Origin: Chara braunii
Taxonomy: Eukaryota > Streptophyta > Charophyceae > Charales > Characeae
Direction: 5' to 3'
NCBI GenBank assembly: GCA_003427395.1
Contig: BFEA01000075.1
Coordinates: forward strand, 1,698,277-1,739,607
DNA: 41,331 nt
Part shown: one piece after another, positions 28,642 through 39,114 of the stretch
Position numbering within the stretch: position 1 is the first letter of the stretch
How the letters are laid out: every line of letters starts with the position of its first letter
Translations under genes and position numbers: made by a program
Notes under the pieces: model-generated
The model's database searches: none
Seen by the model: the letters and a program-made list of their open reading frames with translations, nothing else
What the model was told of the DNA's origin: nothing

Positions 28642-28871
28642 NNNNNNNNNNNNNNNNNNNNNNNNNNNNNNNNNNNNNNNNNNNNNNNNNNNNNNNNNNN
28701 NNNNNNNNNNNNNNNNNNNNNNNNNNNNNNNNNNNNNNNNNNNNNNNNNNNNNNNNNNNNNNNNNNNNNNNNNNNNNNNNNNNNNNNNNNNNNNNNNNNN
28801 NNNNNNNNNNNNNNNNNNNNNNNNNNNNNNNNNNNNNNNNNNNNNNNNNNNNNNNNNNNNNNNNNNNNNNN
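28642..28871. other. Assembly gap of 230 N
   Basis: A run of unresolved bases lies between the 106-bp repeat region and palindromic array 3. The gap probably hides repeat sequence that could not be assembled. Any ORF spanning it is unsupported. Confidence 1.
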
Positions 28872-28924
28872 CGTCGTTCGTGGTTTTTCAGGACGTCAAC
28901 AAAATTTATCCCACAGTTCACAGA

Positions 28925-29885
28925 GCCGTTCATCATCGAGTCCGACACGACGACCGTCGTGTTCGACACGATGACGGTCGAGCGTGGGCATCTACGCCAC
29001 GTGCTGAACACGACCCCACCGTCGTGTTCAACGCGATGACGGTCGTTGTCATCGTGTCGAACACGACCGCGGTGGCACCCCCCGACCCCACCGTCCTGTT
29101 CAACCCGATGACGGTCGCTGTCATCGTGTCCAACACGACCGCAGTGGCACCCCACGACCCCACGGTCGTGTTCGATACGATGACGGTCGAGGGCAGCCAT
29201 GTACACCACGTGCTGAACACGACCCCACCGTTGTGTTCAACCCGATGACGGTCGCTGTCATTGTGTGGAACATGACCGCGGTGGCACCCCCCGACCCCAC
29301 CGTCATGTTCAACCCGATGACGGTCGCTGTCATCGTGTTGAACAAAGACCGCAGTGGCACCCCACGACCCCACGGTCGTGTTCAATACGATGACGGTCGA
29401 GCGCGGGCATGTACACTGCGTGCTGAACACGACCCCATCGTCGTGTTCGACACGATGACGGTCACTGTCATCGTGTCGAATACGACCGAGGTAGCTACCC
29501 ACGACCCCACGGTCGTGTTCAATGCGATGAAGGTCGCTTTCGTAGTGTTGAACTCGACCGCGGTGGATCGTCGTCGTGCCTGTGGTCGTGTTCACCACGA
29601 CGACGGTCGAGCACGGACATGTTCACCACAAAAGCACCGTCGTGTTCAACACACCGGCGGTCGCTCATCATCGTCTTCAACACGACCGCGGTGGCTGTCG
29701 TGCAGAGACGGGTATCGAGCCCGACAAGACAACGGTCGAGCGTGGACATGTTGAACATGACCGCTCTGTCGTGAGAATACGGTGACGGTGGCTGTCGCCG
29801 TGTGCGCCTGTCGTGTTCAGCAATGCGATGATGCGTCGTCGTGTTCAACACGACCGCGGAGGGAGATAATCGCGTTCAACACGAC
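28925..29885. repeat. Palindromic array 3 (TCGTGT/ACACGA arms)
   Basis: Inverted words with arms TCGTGT and ACACGA around TCG or TCA recur every 30-60 bp. They are embedded in a longer unit containing 'gatgacggtcg', 'accgcggtggcacccc' and 'cacgaccccac'. A higher-order unit of about 180 bp is visible between 28960 and 29480. Most words keep paired arms even where single bases differ. Long open frames on both strands are repeat by-products. Confidence 0.85.
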
Positions 29886-30114
29886 AGGCAGCCGCTGTGT
29901 CTCTCGTGCATCGCTTCTGTTAAAGACTGTTTTTTTTCCGCATTCACGGGCCTGATCTTTTACAACGGCTGTGTGTGGCTAGCGGTGGCCGCGCTGAACC
30001 ACATGTGTTGCACTCAACATATACCGCATGTGATCCATCTAGCGGCGAATTTGTTACTGATATGCATGTCTTGTGCCAGTGGTCCACTGTTTTGTCATCG
30101 CAGAAACGTTTTAA
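29886..30114. other. Spacer between palindromic array 3 and DUF7869-like gene
   Basis: Ordinary sequence with a T-run at 29931-29938. It may hold the promoter or 5' leader of the plus-strand gene, but no specific signal could be supported. Confidence 0.4.
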
Positions 30115-31017
30115 ATGGCTTGTGGTGGGCATGCACCACGGCAAGCTGCCAGCACAGCTTTGGAAAGCATGGACTGTGTGGCATCTAATATACTGCCTAA
30201 TGATGAGTTTCCTCCGCCGGACCTGCCAATGTTTTCGCAAGACGTTCAAATAACCCCAGAATCTCCTGATCATAAAAGGTCCCGCATGGCTGCGTGTGAA
30301 GAAACCACATGCGAAAGTGCATCTCCAGCCTTAGGCGGACTAGTGAAAACCTCTGATGCATAAGGTTCGGAAGGTCAGGGTAGGGTCTGCTCCGGTGACA
30401 GGAACACATCCGATGCAGATCGTATCATGTGGGTGCCGAGAAGTTCGCTACGAGATTTCAAGTGCACAGGCCTTCTGTTTGGCGAGAGTGATTGTTCGGA
30501 ATCTGGTGCTTCGATGTCATCTGACGCCAACAGTTCTCCAGACAAAATTGATCATCCACAACCTTGCGATGATGATGGCACTGACCACTACTATCGCAAC
30601 AATATAAAGAATTATGATGTCATCTCTGATTTTGATGACATTTTCCCAAAACGTTTGTCGTCTGAGAAGCGTCCTTATACTCTATGTGTCAGAATGCAGC
30701 GGTCGAAGAAGATTTTGCAAACAGTTCACAAAAAGCTCACCAAAAAAGCATTGGCGAGTGTGCGTGGACAAGTTTGTTGTAAACAAGATTGTTGCGCTCG
30801 CATGACCATGGCAGACATCAAAGTTGTCCGGAGTGCATATTACTGTAAGGATCACAAAAGTAGAGATGCATGGTCGGTTGAAACGTTAAAGAGGTTCACC
30901 TTCGTGGAAGATGAGAAAGAGATTGTACAACCTATTGTTGGAAAAAGAAAGCTGTGCATTAGTGCATGGTGTTTTACACTGGGTGTGTGCAGGAATACAT
31001 TTTTGAAAAGAGGGTGA
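30115..31017 (+). pseudogene. N-terminal part of the DUF7869-like protein
   Basis: The frame opens at 30115, meets TAA at 30361-30363 and continues in the same frame to 31017. After an acidic, Ser-rich start it contains a Cys/His-bearing segment: CCKQDCCARMT, then YYCKDHK and LCISAWCFTLGVC, plausibly a zinc-binding or DNA-binding part. This Cys-rich region followed by a core with GHTHxDVDA is the family's usual order. Confidence 0.55.
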
Positions 31018-31680
31018 CTTTGTCAAAAGATTACATTATGTCGGAGCATGGCAGCACTAGACTCAGACGCACATCTGCAACATATGCGATGATGTTCGGG
31101 AAAGTAAGCTCCTTTGTGCGCGACAATGGAGATTCCATGCCCAATGACATGAGGATCAAAGATCGAGAATCAGGAGTGGTTTTGAGATTGCCTGCTTGCT
31201 ATAACAAGGTTGACATTTATAAGTTGTTGAAGTCACAATTTGACAGCCTGGGTGTCCCTTCTGTTTCTCTCCAAGTTTTCTATAACATTTGAAGAACACA
31301 CTTCTGGCATGTCAAATTCCATGAAGTTGATCAAAACTTTGCAAAATGCGAGAAGTGTGTTGAGTTCAAATAAACTATCAATTCTCCGAAGTTCGTACGA
31401 ACGAGAAACACACTTGGACTTGCAGCTCCAGCACAGTGCTGCTTATGAGGTGTGGAAGGATGAGTCGAAGAGACCAGGTTCCAACAGTTTATGCATCATT
31501 ATTGACGGTATGGACCAAAGCAAGACGAGTATTCCACACTTTGGCGGAGAAAACAAGTCGAAGACATTCGGGAATATTCCAACGATGAAAACAAATTTAA
31601 CAGCAATTATCGCACACGGCCGTTAACCATCGGTGCATGTTCACACATGATACCCTTGCGATCCACATGATTCCAATGCT

Positions 31681-31974
31681 GTGGTGTCATCAATTATAAA
31701 AGTTCTGCGTGACATACAAGCGACAAGCGACTTACCTCTTAAATTGAGGATACAAGTCGAGAACTGCTGGAGAGAAAACAAAAACAAATACGTTTTGTCT
31801 CTGGCCACAGCTTTGGTGAAATTTGGCTTCTTCAAAAAAGTCAAATTCGGTTTTATGTTGGTAGGACATACACATACGGACGTTGATGCCACTTTCAGTC
31901 ATTTCTCTCGCAAACTGAAAATGCACGATGCTTATACCATGCTCGACCTCTTCAAACTCGTTGCCAGTTCCTAA
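31681..31974 (+). pseudogene. DUF7869 core with GHTHTDVDATFS motif
   Basis: The best-preserved segment reads LKLRIQVENCWRENKNKYVL, then ATALVKFGFFKKVKFGFMLV and GHTHTDVDATFSHFSRKL. NKNKYV, GHTH and DVDA are the family's invariant words. The frame ends at 31974, and coding-like sequence continues in another frame through FYIEDDNPAFQWKEY and CFKRDENKAYAGPE. Confidence 0.75.
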
Positions 31975-32510
31975 AAAGAGCGTCCTTGTGCACATTCATG
32001 GATGAAATTGATGACTGACGAGGAACTGTTAAGCCCTTCCTGGTCAACAAACTGACCGGTCATACTAAGCCACATTTATTTAGGTTTTATATAGAGGATG
32101 ACAATCCTGCGTTCCAGTGGAAAGAGTATTGCACTTCTCCGCATTGGTCTTCTCCGGTCTATTGCTTTAAACGAGATGAAAATAAAGCATATGCTGGACC
32201 CGAATGACCATTCCAGCCTTCACCTGTTCTCCCGTCACTTATTCGACCTGTTAAAGAAACATCACATGGTCAACCCGCTAAGGATAAGAATTTGGATTTC
32301 AAATAAGGAATTGAAGGCGTGAAGACGTTTGTTGAGTGGTTGCAAAACAAGCGGCACGAGTGGTTGGGAATGAAAGATGAGGTTAGTTTCTCAAAGGAGA
32401 CTTCTCTTTCACATTCGAAAACTTTCTTGGACACTATCGAGCAAAATTATGGGTCTGGCTTTCCGAAACCATCACTCAAGGCTGACTTTTGACCCTCGCG
32501 GGAAAAAATT

Positions 32511-33002
32511 ATGAAGGACGATGCTGAGGATCAATATATTGCCTTCCTCTTGGAGAGCAATGAGAATAAGGAGTCGTTGTTCGCCGGGCCAACCAACGAG
32601 CGTCGAAAAGCAGAGCTCGACCCGGTTGTGGATATCGAAAAGGGTCCATTCGTTCTCTTGCGTCCTTCGCAAGATGATATCGATCAGGGAGTTCCCGTGT
32701 GGATGGATAGAGTCATTTCTAATATTAGTAACGATAGGAAGTCGTCTGCTTTCAATCATGTTCTTATTGAATATTGGGTGTCACAACCTTTCGTCAAAAG
32801 TCTTTCTCTGCAATATGCAAATGCATGGAAGAAGATATGGAAGAAAGACAGCACAACAGCACAGCAGTGGCAGCACGTGGACTGTGTTTTGTGGAGCTGG
32901 ACATCAAGGACGTTGCATTTGGAAAATGGAGTGCACATTCCCAAATCGGTCAGAGAGAAAGCCTTGGCATGTCTTTCACTTCCCGATGATGAAGACCAAT
33001 AG
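32511..33002 (+). pseudogene. C-terminal part of the DUF7869-like protein
   Basis: This frame opens after a TGA near 32490 but continues the same reading from about 32310 (VKTFVEWLQNKRHEWLGMKD). It contains GPFVLLRPSQDDIDQGVPVW, then MDRVISNISND and WQHVDCVLWSWTSRTL. The layout, a beta-rich 'FVLLRP..D..G.PVWM.RVI' segment followed by a helical end, resembles a small chromatin- or DNA-binding module, but no family is assigned. Its normal stop at 33002 is a plausible true C-terminus. Confidence 0.5.
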
Positions 33003-33183
33003 GATAAGTCGCTGAGAAGGCCTCATTTCATGCGTGTTGGTGTACCATTTACTTGTCATTGATCTTTCATTCATATATAGTTAAACTATATTGCATTGGC
33101 TTGCCTTTTACTTCCTGATGATGAAGATTAGTACACTTTAAGTACGTTGTTGAGAATAGGTAATCATATTTCATTCGAGCGTA

Positions 33184-33858
33184 TTGCTGTATCAATTAGT
33201 TGTCATTGAGCTTCTGTATTTCATGTGTTGCAGAATGGTTCACTCAACGACTGGATGGCCGCCAAGCAATATGGTGTGGGGAAAAAATGTATGGCATGAT
33301 ATGGGGTCTATCTTTTTCACACCTGAAGTGGTTTTCGATGGTGCAGTACTCAGTGTCAGAGGTGTGGATGTCGCACCGGATTGCTGGGAGAATTATCCTC
33401 GACAATGTTTGTATATTTCTGGTCGTAGGTATTGTGGAACAAGAGAATATCCGCGATAAGCGTTCGCACCGTATTCAGAATTGTACTATTCAGCAGTGAA
33501 GTTCTACCACAATGACTTCAAGGTGATGACCTTGTACTGTGCAGCGTCAAGTATCCAAGGGCGTTGCAAACTTTCTTTTCTTATTCATAACGATCATTCT
33601 ACAAGTGCAACCATATCCAATGCACATGACATCGACAGACGAAGACGGGAAGCATTTTGAAGGAGGATCATGGACCAACCGTCGCTCAAAGCACTCGTGG
33701 ATGGGCTCGTGGACACAGCGATTATATATGTACGAAGTCTTCTGCTGCGAGAGTATGAAGTCATAGAAACTTACGTAGAGTACAAGGACCCCACGTTCGA
33801 TGAGCACAATGAGACGAACATTATAGAAGATTGGACAATTTACATGAGGAGAGCGTGA
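33184..33858 (+). other. Short ORFs downstream of the DUF7869-like gene
   Basis: Frames at 33184-33459 (GWPPSNMVWGKNVWHDMGSI, then DGAVLSVRGVDVAPDCWENY) and 33670-33858 read partly like protein. They are short and frame-broken, and no family is recognised. They may be decayed 3' sequence of the same element. Confidence 0.3.
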
Positions 33859-33859
33859 A

Positions 33860-36800
33860 ATTTATCACTCAAATTGTATTAATATGTCCCTTACCTACTA
33901 GATCTGATTCAAGTCGATAGCCTTAGAATATCGTTTTCAAGTGTTATCTGGCAGTGTCTAGAAGTCGATTTCAATTATAGTCAACTTTGACGAAGATTTT
34001 GACAATGTGTTATTTTAAGAGTTCATAGACGCACCATTGAGCTGATGTAAGTGACACTTCTTTGCTTTTAATATAATTGCCAATGGACTTTTGCATTAAA
34101 TTTTCCTTCCACGGTCTCCATATGAAGGGTGTTGTTATAGTTTGAAGCAACTTAAGGTCTTGGACTTTGGAGAGCTGCTCTTTGTTTGAATGTGTCAAGG
34201 GTTTTACAAATTTCGCAATTCTTTCCTTCGCATATGATGTTTTTTTTTTCGTTTGTATTCTAATCATTTCAACATTTCTCTGCTCCAGGTTTACATTGTG
34301 TCAAAATATTAAAATCCTATTTTTTTTGTTCTACAATTTACCTTTTGTTCGGTTACTTCGTTAATTTCATTATGTTCACTTTTTACAAAACAGTTCATTT
34401 TTAACGAAAATGCCGTTAAGAACAAATTGAGTACCGAAATACCCTCAATCTGAACATCGTTGTGAGCAACGCGACGTCTCTTTCTTATTCTAAAAGGTGT
34501 GAGGGTAAACGTTGGATCTCTGTTTTGAACAAGGGTTTGACAATGCATATCGCAGAGATCGGATATGGACTTGGAGGGGCTCAACCTTGCTACCGTCTCT
34601 GTGGATGTCTTTTCTCTTTGTTGCGTGTAGTTAACCCCACGTTCTGAGCAACGACAATCTGTGCACAAAGTACGGGGCCAATAAGGAGCAACACTTGGTC
34701 ACGAGATAACAATCAACTCCTTAAACTTGAAGGGAAGCAATACGAAATAAGAAGGTAAAGCAATATTAACAATTACAGATCCCGAATTAACAAAACCAGA
34801 GCACCGGGCTTCAGAACGAGAGTGATAGGGACACATATCTTGACCACGACTTCACGCACGTCCCACTCAGAGACGCATTTGATATTTTGGTTATACGGTA
34901 ACGAGTGTGAGTGGGGATGTTCGTGAAGTCGGGAACCCGATGATCCGGCTGGTTCAGTCCACACGGCCGCTATTGGATGGTTCACACACATCTGCAATTA
35001 TCAAAATAATAAGATCGATCCCCATTAATTTAAGAATCGCCCATGTTAAGGAAATCAGGTAATACACAGTGACTTTCATGCCTAATGTTTCAAGGAAACT
35101 AAGGAGTTCAAGGAGAAATATTTGAGGAAGCAATAACTTGTCCTTCAAAAAGAAGACAAAAGATCAACGAGAGAGGGGAAAATAGTAGAGAAAGAGATTC
35201 ATCCAGTTATATACCAATAATATAAACTACGCATTTTATCACAAGATAACAAACAATAGACAATCTGTGAAAGAGAAGGAAACTCATTCATCTCATGCTT
35301 TGATATTCGGAAGGGCAGTGTCATCTCAAGCGATAAGAATAACAAAATTTTTCATGAGCTAAACAACTTTAAGGAACGCTAAATACCCAATTCCAACAGC
35401 CTTCGGTCACGAGTAAGTATTACGCGTGCTCGTAGAGTCGCAGACATGTCATACTTCTAACCATGGGAGAAGACATTCATCCATTCATGAACCGGAGAAG
35501 AAGAAGAAGGGAAGGACAAAGTCCAAGTGGTTTATAGGGACCCCCGCTTTTCTGCCTTGGTGAACCCCCTAATACTGAAAACTGCATTTGAAAATTTTGG
35601 GGATAATTTTTTTTCAGTTTTTTTTTTTTTGCTCTATTTTATTATTAGTCAAGGTCGGTGTGTGTTGAGTTTGGTGTTTGTTGGAGTGTTGGAGATGACT
35701 TTTTTGTCCAGCCCTGAAAATCATGAATATTGACAAGAGCGAATTTTGCATGAAAACACACTTTTGTTTCAGAGTTTAAGATCCTTTGTTTCATTTTTTA
35801 CTTCTTTTACATTGGTTTATTTGGTATCCACTCCATGAACTGGTGACAAGTTTAGGTAAAAAGGTGTGGGTCCTGTGGGACGTTTGTTAAAATGACCCTG
35901 AAAAACCCTGAAAATTTAGGGTTTTGTTAACCGCTTCTGTGATAACGAAACACAAAGCAGCTAGAGTACTATATTTACTTGCGTATGGAGATGCCACTAA
36001 TCTCCTCTATAAGATCTTTCTTATGAAAATTGTAACAGGAAAGATTAACAGCTTCGTCGATGTACGCCAAAAGGATGACCTAAAAAACATCCTAACGCAC
36101 ACGACGAAGATAAACGATGGAAAAAAAAACATTCATTCAGTTACCATCTACGCACATAACATTCATTTCAAGGGAAACAATGGGAAAGAAGATAATATAA
36201 TCACTCGTTGATGAGGAACTACAATACTCATCGAACCAAACAATTCTGGAGCATTAACGCTTGCACCCAACGCAATCCTAAAAGTGAGAGGACGAGGCAA
36301 AAATATGACGTTTGTACGTAATATTATCCGACAAAATCATGTGCATGCATTCGTGAGTAAGACACACGATCACGATCCACCCACGCATAAGTCGGGACGA
36401 GAGAGGGACAAAGAATGTACAAACATTTGATTGAGAAAGAAACTTGAGTACCACCATGCAACTTTACGGTTTTTACCCAAAGGTCAAAATGAGAAAAAAA
36501 AAAATGTGCATTGTTTTACTTTCGAGCTATGGCAACTGACCAACCAACCAATTGGCAACCACTTCTTACCTTACTCGAGCACTGATGATTCTAGTCGCTA
36601 TGTACCCAACGCTAAAGCTCCCAATCATGATTCCGTCCACTCGACTACTACGAAGATTTGCATTGATCGTGCAGTTCGTCACATCGATCCAATGCGCAAT
36701 TCTGCAAAGTTGCAGCTGACTTGTTTAGACATTCTCACCAATTCATCACAACTTTTGAACCTCATCTAGCCACTACTCCAACGAAGTTAGCAGATGCATC

Positions 36801-37310
36801 AACAAAAAAATTCCCACGATAAATGAAAGTTGAAAAAACATTTCATAAAAAACAAATCCTTCATATTTATAAATTATCATTCCAATGCTTGTCCAATTCT
36901 AAATTTTTCAGTTTTATTTGATAAGTTCCCGTCTAAATATGAGTTTTCCCTTCCAACTACATCTATTTGTTCAAGATGAAATGAAAGTCTGGATGAATTC
37001 ATAAAATATTTTAATTAAACTTTCATTCTACTACAACAAATATCTTCTAATTTAGATTGGATTAACCTATTTATGACTAGAAATCCGTACTTAGAATGAC
37101 AATCCAATTAAAATATTTCATAAACTTATCCGGACTTCCATTCCATCTCTAGCATGCAGTTCAAATAAGAAGGGATACCCCATTCTTGGAAGGAAAGTTC
37201 TCAAGTAAGACGGAAAATTTTAAAATTGGAATGACATTTTTTAAGATTGACTGAAAATTTGAAATTTAAAATGCAATTTTACTATAGAATGAATATTTAA
37301 TTCTGGGAAA
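33860..37310. other. AT-rich DNA without recognised genes
   Basis: ORFs at 35924-36211 and 36431-36769 are the longest here, but their composition is uneven and no family is recognised, so they are not called. The parts near 37015-37040 and 37190-37310 belong to dispersed AT-rich families also seen near 4070-4130, 11340-11420 and 2385-2470. Poly-T at 35615-35633. No promoter or RNA gene could be supported. Confidence 0.45.
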
Positions 37311-37429
37311 TTTACTGTTCATTGCGAGAGAGCAAAAACGTTGTGCTTACATGTTTTATAATTGTCAAAGAAGAGAGATAAAGACAAAGAGAGGGAAAGA
37401 GCACGTGGGAGGGTCATGTCGATCCCATT

Positions 37430-37795
37430 GAAGTACTCGTAGCCTGCATAGCACACCAAGCGGCCGAACATGTTCGGACACTCGGCCGAGCGGGAACCGA
37501 ATGTGTTTGGTCGAGCGTAAATCGTGTTTGTGTGGTGTACGGGGTGTGTGTGGGCACTGTGGGGTGTGTATGTGTGCGTGTGTGTGGTGTCTGTGTGTGT
37601 ATGTGTGTGTATATGTTCAAGAGTGGTGAGCCATGCCCCCAAGGGGCCCCCAACCCCTATATTTGTTTAAAAAAAGAAAAAATAATAAAAATAATAAAAA
37701 TGTTCGGGCTCGGTTAATTTTGGGTCACGTTCGGGCTCGGGACCAAGCGTTCGGGTTCGGTCACCGAGCCCGAATGCGATGCTCTACAGTTCGTA
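37430..37795. repeat. CCGAACATGTTCGG / GTTCGGGCTCGG foldback flanking a TG tract
   Basis: CCGAACATGTTCGG, a perfect 14-bp palindrome, lies at about 37463-37476, followed by further CCGA words to 37520. A (TG)n tract runs from about 37525 to 37615, and a GTTCGGGCTCGG-rich block lies at about 37702-37775. The arrangement mirrors the CCGAAC-rich repeats at 4975-5055 and the foldback units at 12.2-16.1 kb, so it is probably a distant member of the same family. Confidence 0.6.
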
Positions 37796-38041
37796 GTCAA
37801 TCAAATTATAGAGTGAGGAGTTTATAACATTCTTACACGTTGTTGTCTGACTTTTACGGTCACTTAGGGATCAACAGGGTCTTCTCTCGTGTAGATGAAG
37901 GTGGGAAAGGAGGTTATGAGAGACAATATGAAGAAAAACCGAGATTGAACTGAATCACGAAGAATGCACAAAGAGAGGGAGAAGAAGATAGTTCAGGTTT
38001 TGTCAATCATCATGGCGCGCAGAAAGGGGGTTACCGCCCTT

Positions 38042-38261
38042 ACCCGAAAATAACTCCTTGGCGTTGTATACAAATATAACGCTTACCGGGTGTTATATTC
38101 AGTAAATTGGTGGCAAGTTCGGTGGGGGCCCAAAATTCCAAACAAAATAAATGAAAACATTCTGTAAAAAACTAGGTTGTTTTACCGGACGTCCAGGACC
38201 CCCCTGACCGTCCGGGATGTCCGACCGGACGTCAGATCGGACAGGGGTTGTCCAACCTAGG

Positions 38262-38294
<33 letters not shown>

Positions 38295-39114
38295 TTTTTT
38301 TTTTGAAAAACATAATGTGGCTTCTACCTTGCATAAGGTGTATGCCACCAAAATTTTGGCNCATTTNAGCCAGTANAAAAAAAGATAAAAATCTTNAAAG
38401 TTTCTAATCCCCACCTATNCCCCTCCTATCCCCACCAAAACCCCTCGTACCCGCCCCTCCTACCCCAAATAGCACCCTATCACCAAATGCTCAGAAAATT
38501 CTGAATTTTTTAATGGGGGATCTCTATGGCATGCGCAACACTTTTATTTTATTGCTATTATTATTATTTTTTTTTTTAATGTCAAAAAGTGGTTGTCCGG
38601 GATCCCGAACAACCCCCCTACCAGACGGTTGGGGGCGACGTCCGGCCGAGACATTCGGCCATCGGACGACTGGTAACCTAGGTAAAAAATATATACTGCC
38701 CAGAATTGCAATGCGACTATCTCTTGGTTGAGGGTCACTAGACTCACTCCCAAATTTCCTATAAACTCAAAGATATAAAATAAAAAGAAAAAATCAAACC
38801 AAAATATGTCCTTGGAAGTCAAAACTCCTTTCAACCCCCTTTAAAACCAATGTATATTCCCCTCCCCCTCCTTTCAAACCCATGTATACTACTACCTCTA
38901 CAAGGCACTCTGCCAATGAAACATTCAAATGTAACACCCGGGCGTTCTATCAAATACAACGGTCAAGCGCTCTATTTTAATGTAACGCCCGGATGTCCTA
39001 TTCGAGTAGAACACGGGGGCAAAAAGAGGTTCTATTTAAAAAAAACGAGAGTAAAAATGAAAATCTGATCCTTTTAGGGTAAGTTGAATATAACGTCGGA
39101 CGTTATTTTCGGGT
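38042..39114. mobile_element. Candidate non-autonomous element with 13-bp terminal inverted repeats
   Basis: ACCCGAAAATAAC at 38042-38054 is exactly inverted at 39102-39114, and partial complementarity continues inwards (GCGTTGTAT against GACGTTATAT). A second inverted pair, GTAAGCGTTAT-like with AACACCCGG, lies further in. The centre contains a GC-rich block with CCGGACGTCC palindromes (38188-38240), a long A-run, and a second block with CGACGTCCGGCC (38635-38690). No ORF is supported. Target-site duplications were not seen. Ambiguous bases at 38361-38420 reduce certainty. Confidence 0.5.

Larger units (their letters stand above)
30115..33002 (+). pseudogene. DUF7869-like (transposase-like) gene, broken
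   Basis: Adjacent plus-strand frames together give a protein like those annotated DUF7869 in many eukaryotes, often repetitive and with an RNase-H-like pattern. Stops and shifts include TAA 30361-30363, a frameshift near 31010, TGA 31290-31292 (within NI*RTHFWHVKF, where Trp is expected), TAA after KCVEFK near 31364, and changes at 31620-31680 and 31975-32040. The three carboxylate-bearing motifs are IIDGMDQSK (~31500), QVENCWRENKNKYV (~31751) and GHTHTDVDATFS (~31864). The middle one has Glu where Asp is usual. The order and spacing fit one ancestral ORF of roughly 900 codons. Mobilisation function is inferred from family distribution. Confidence 0.65.

Noticed and set aside
28925-29885. Long ORFs across palindromic array 3 and the N gap
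   Set aside because: Translations are repetitive (FNTMTVAVIVSNTT type), run through unknown bases, and occur on both strands.
35910-35935. Telomere-like TTTAGGG
   Set aside because: Only one unit is present, with no array.
35924-36769. Two ORFs of 95 and 112 codons
   Set aside because: They lie in AT-rich DNA, are rich in Asn/Lys/Thr, and have no recognisable motif or splice context.
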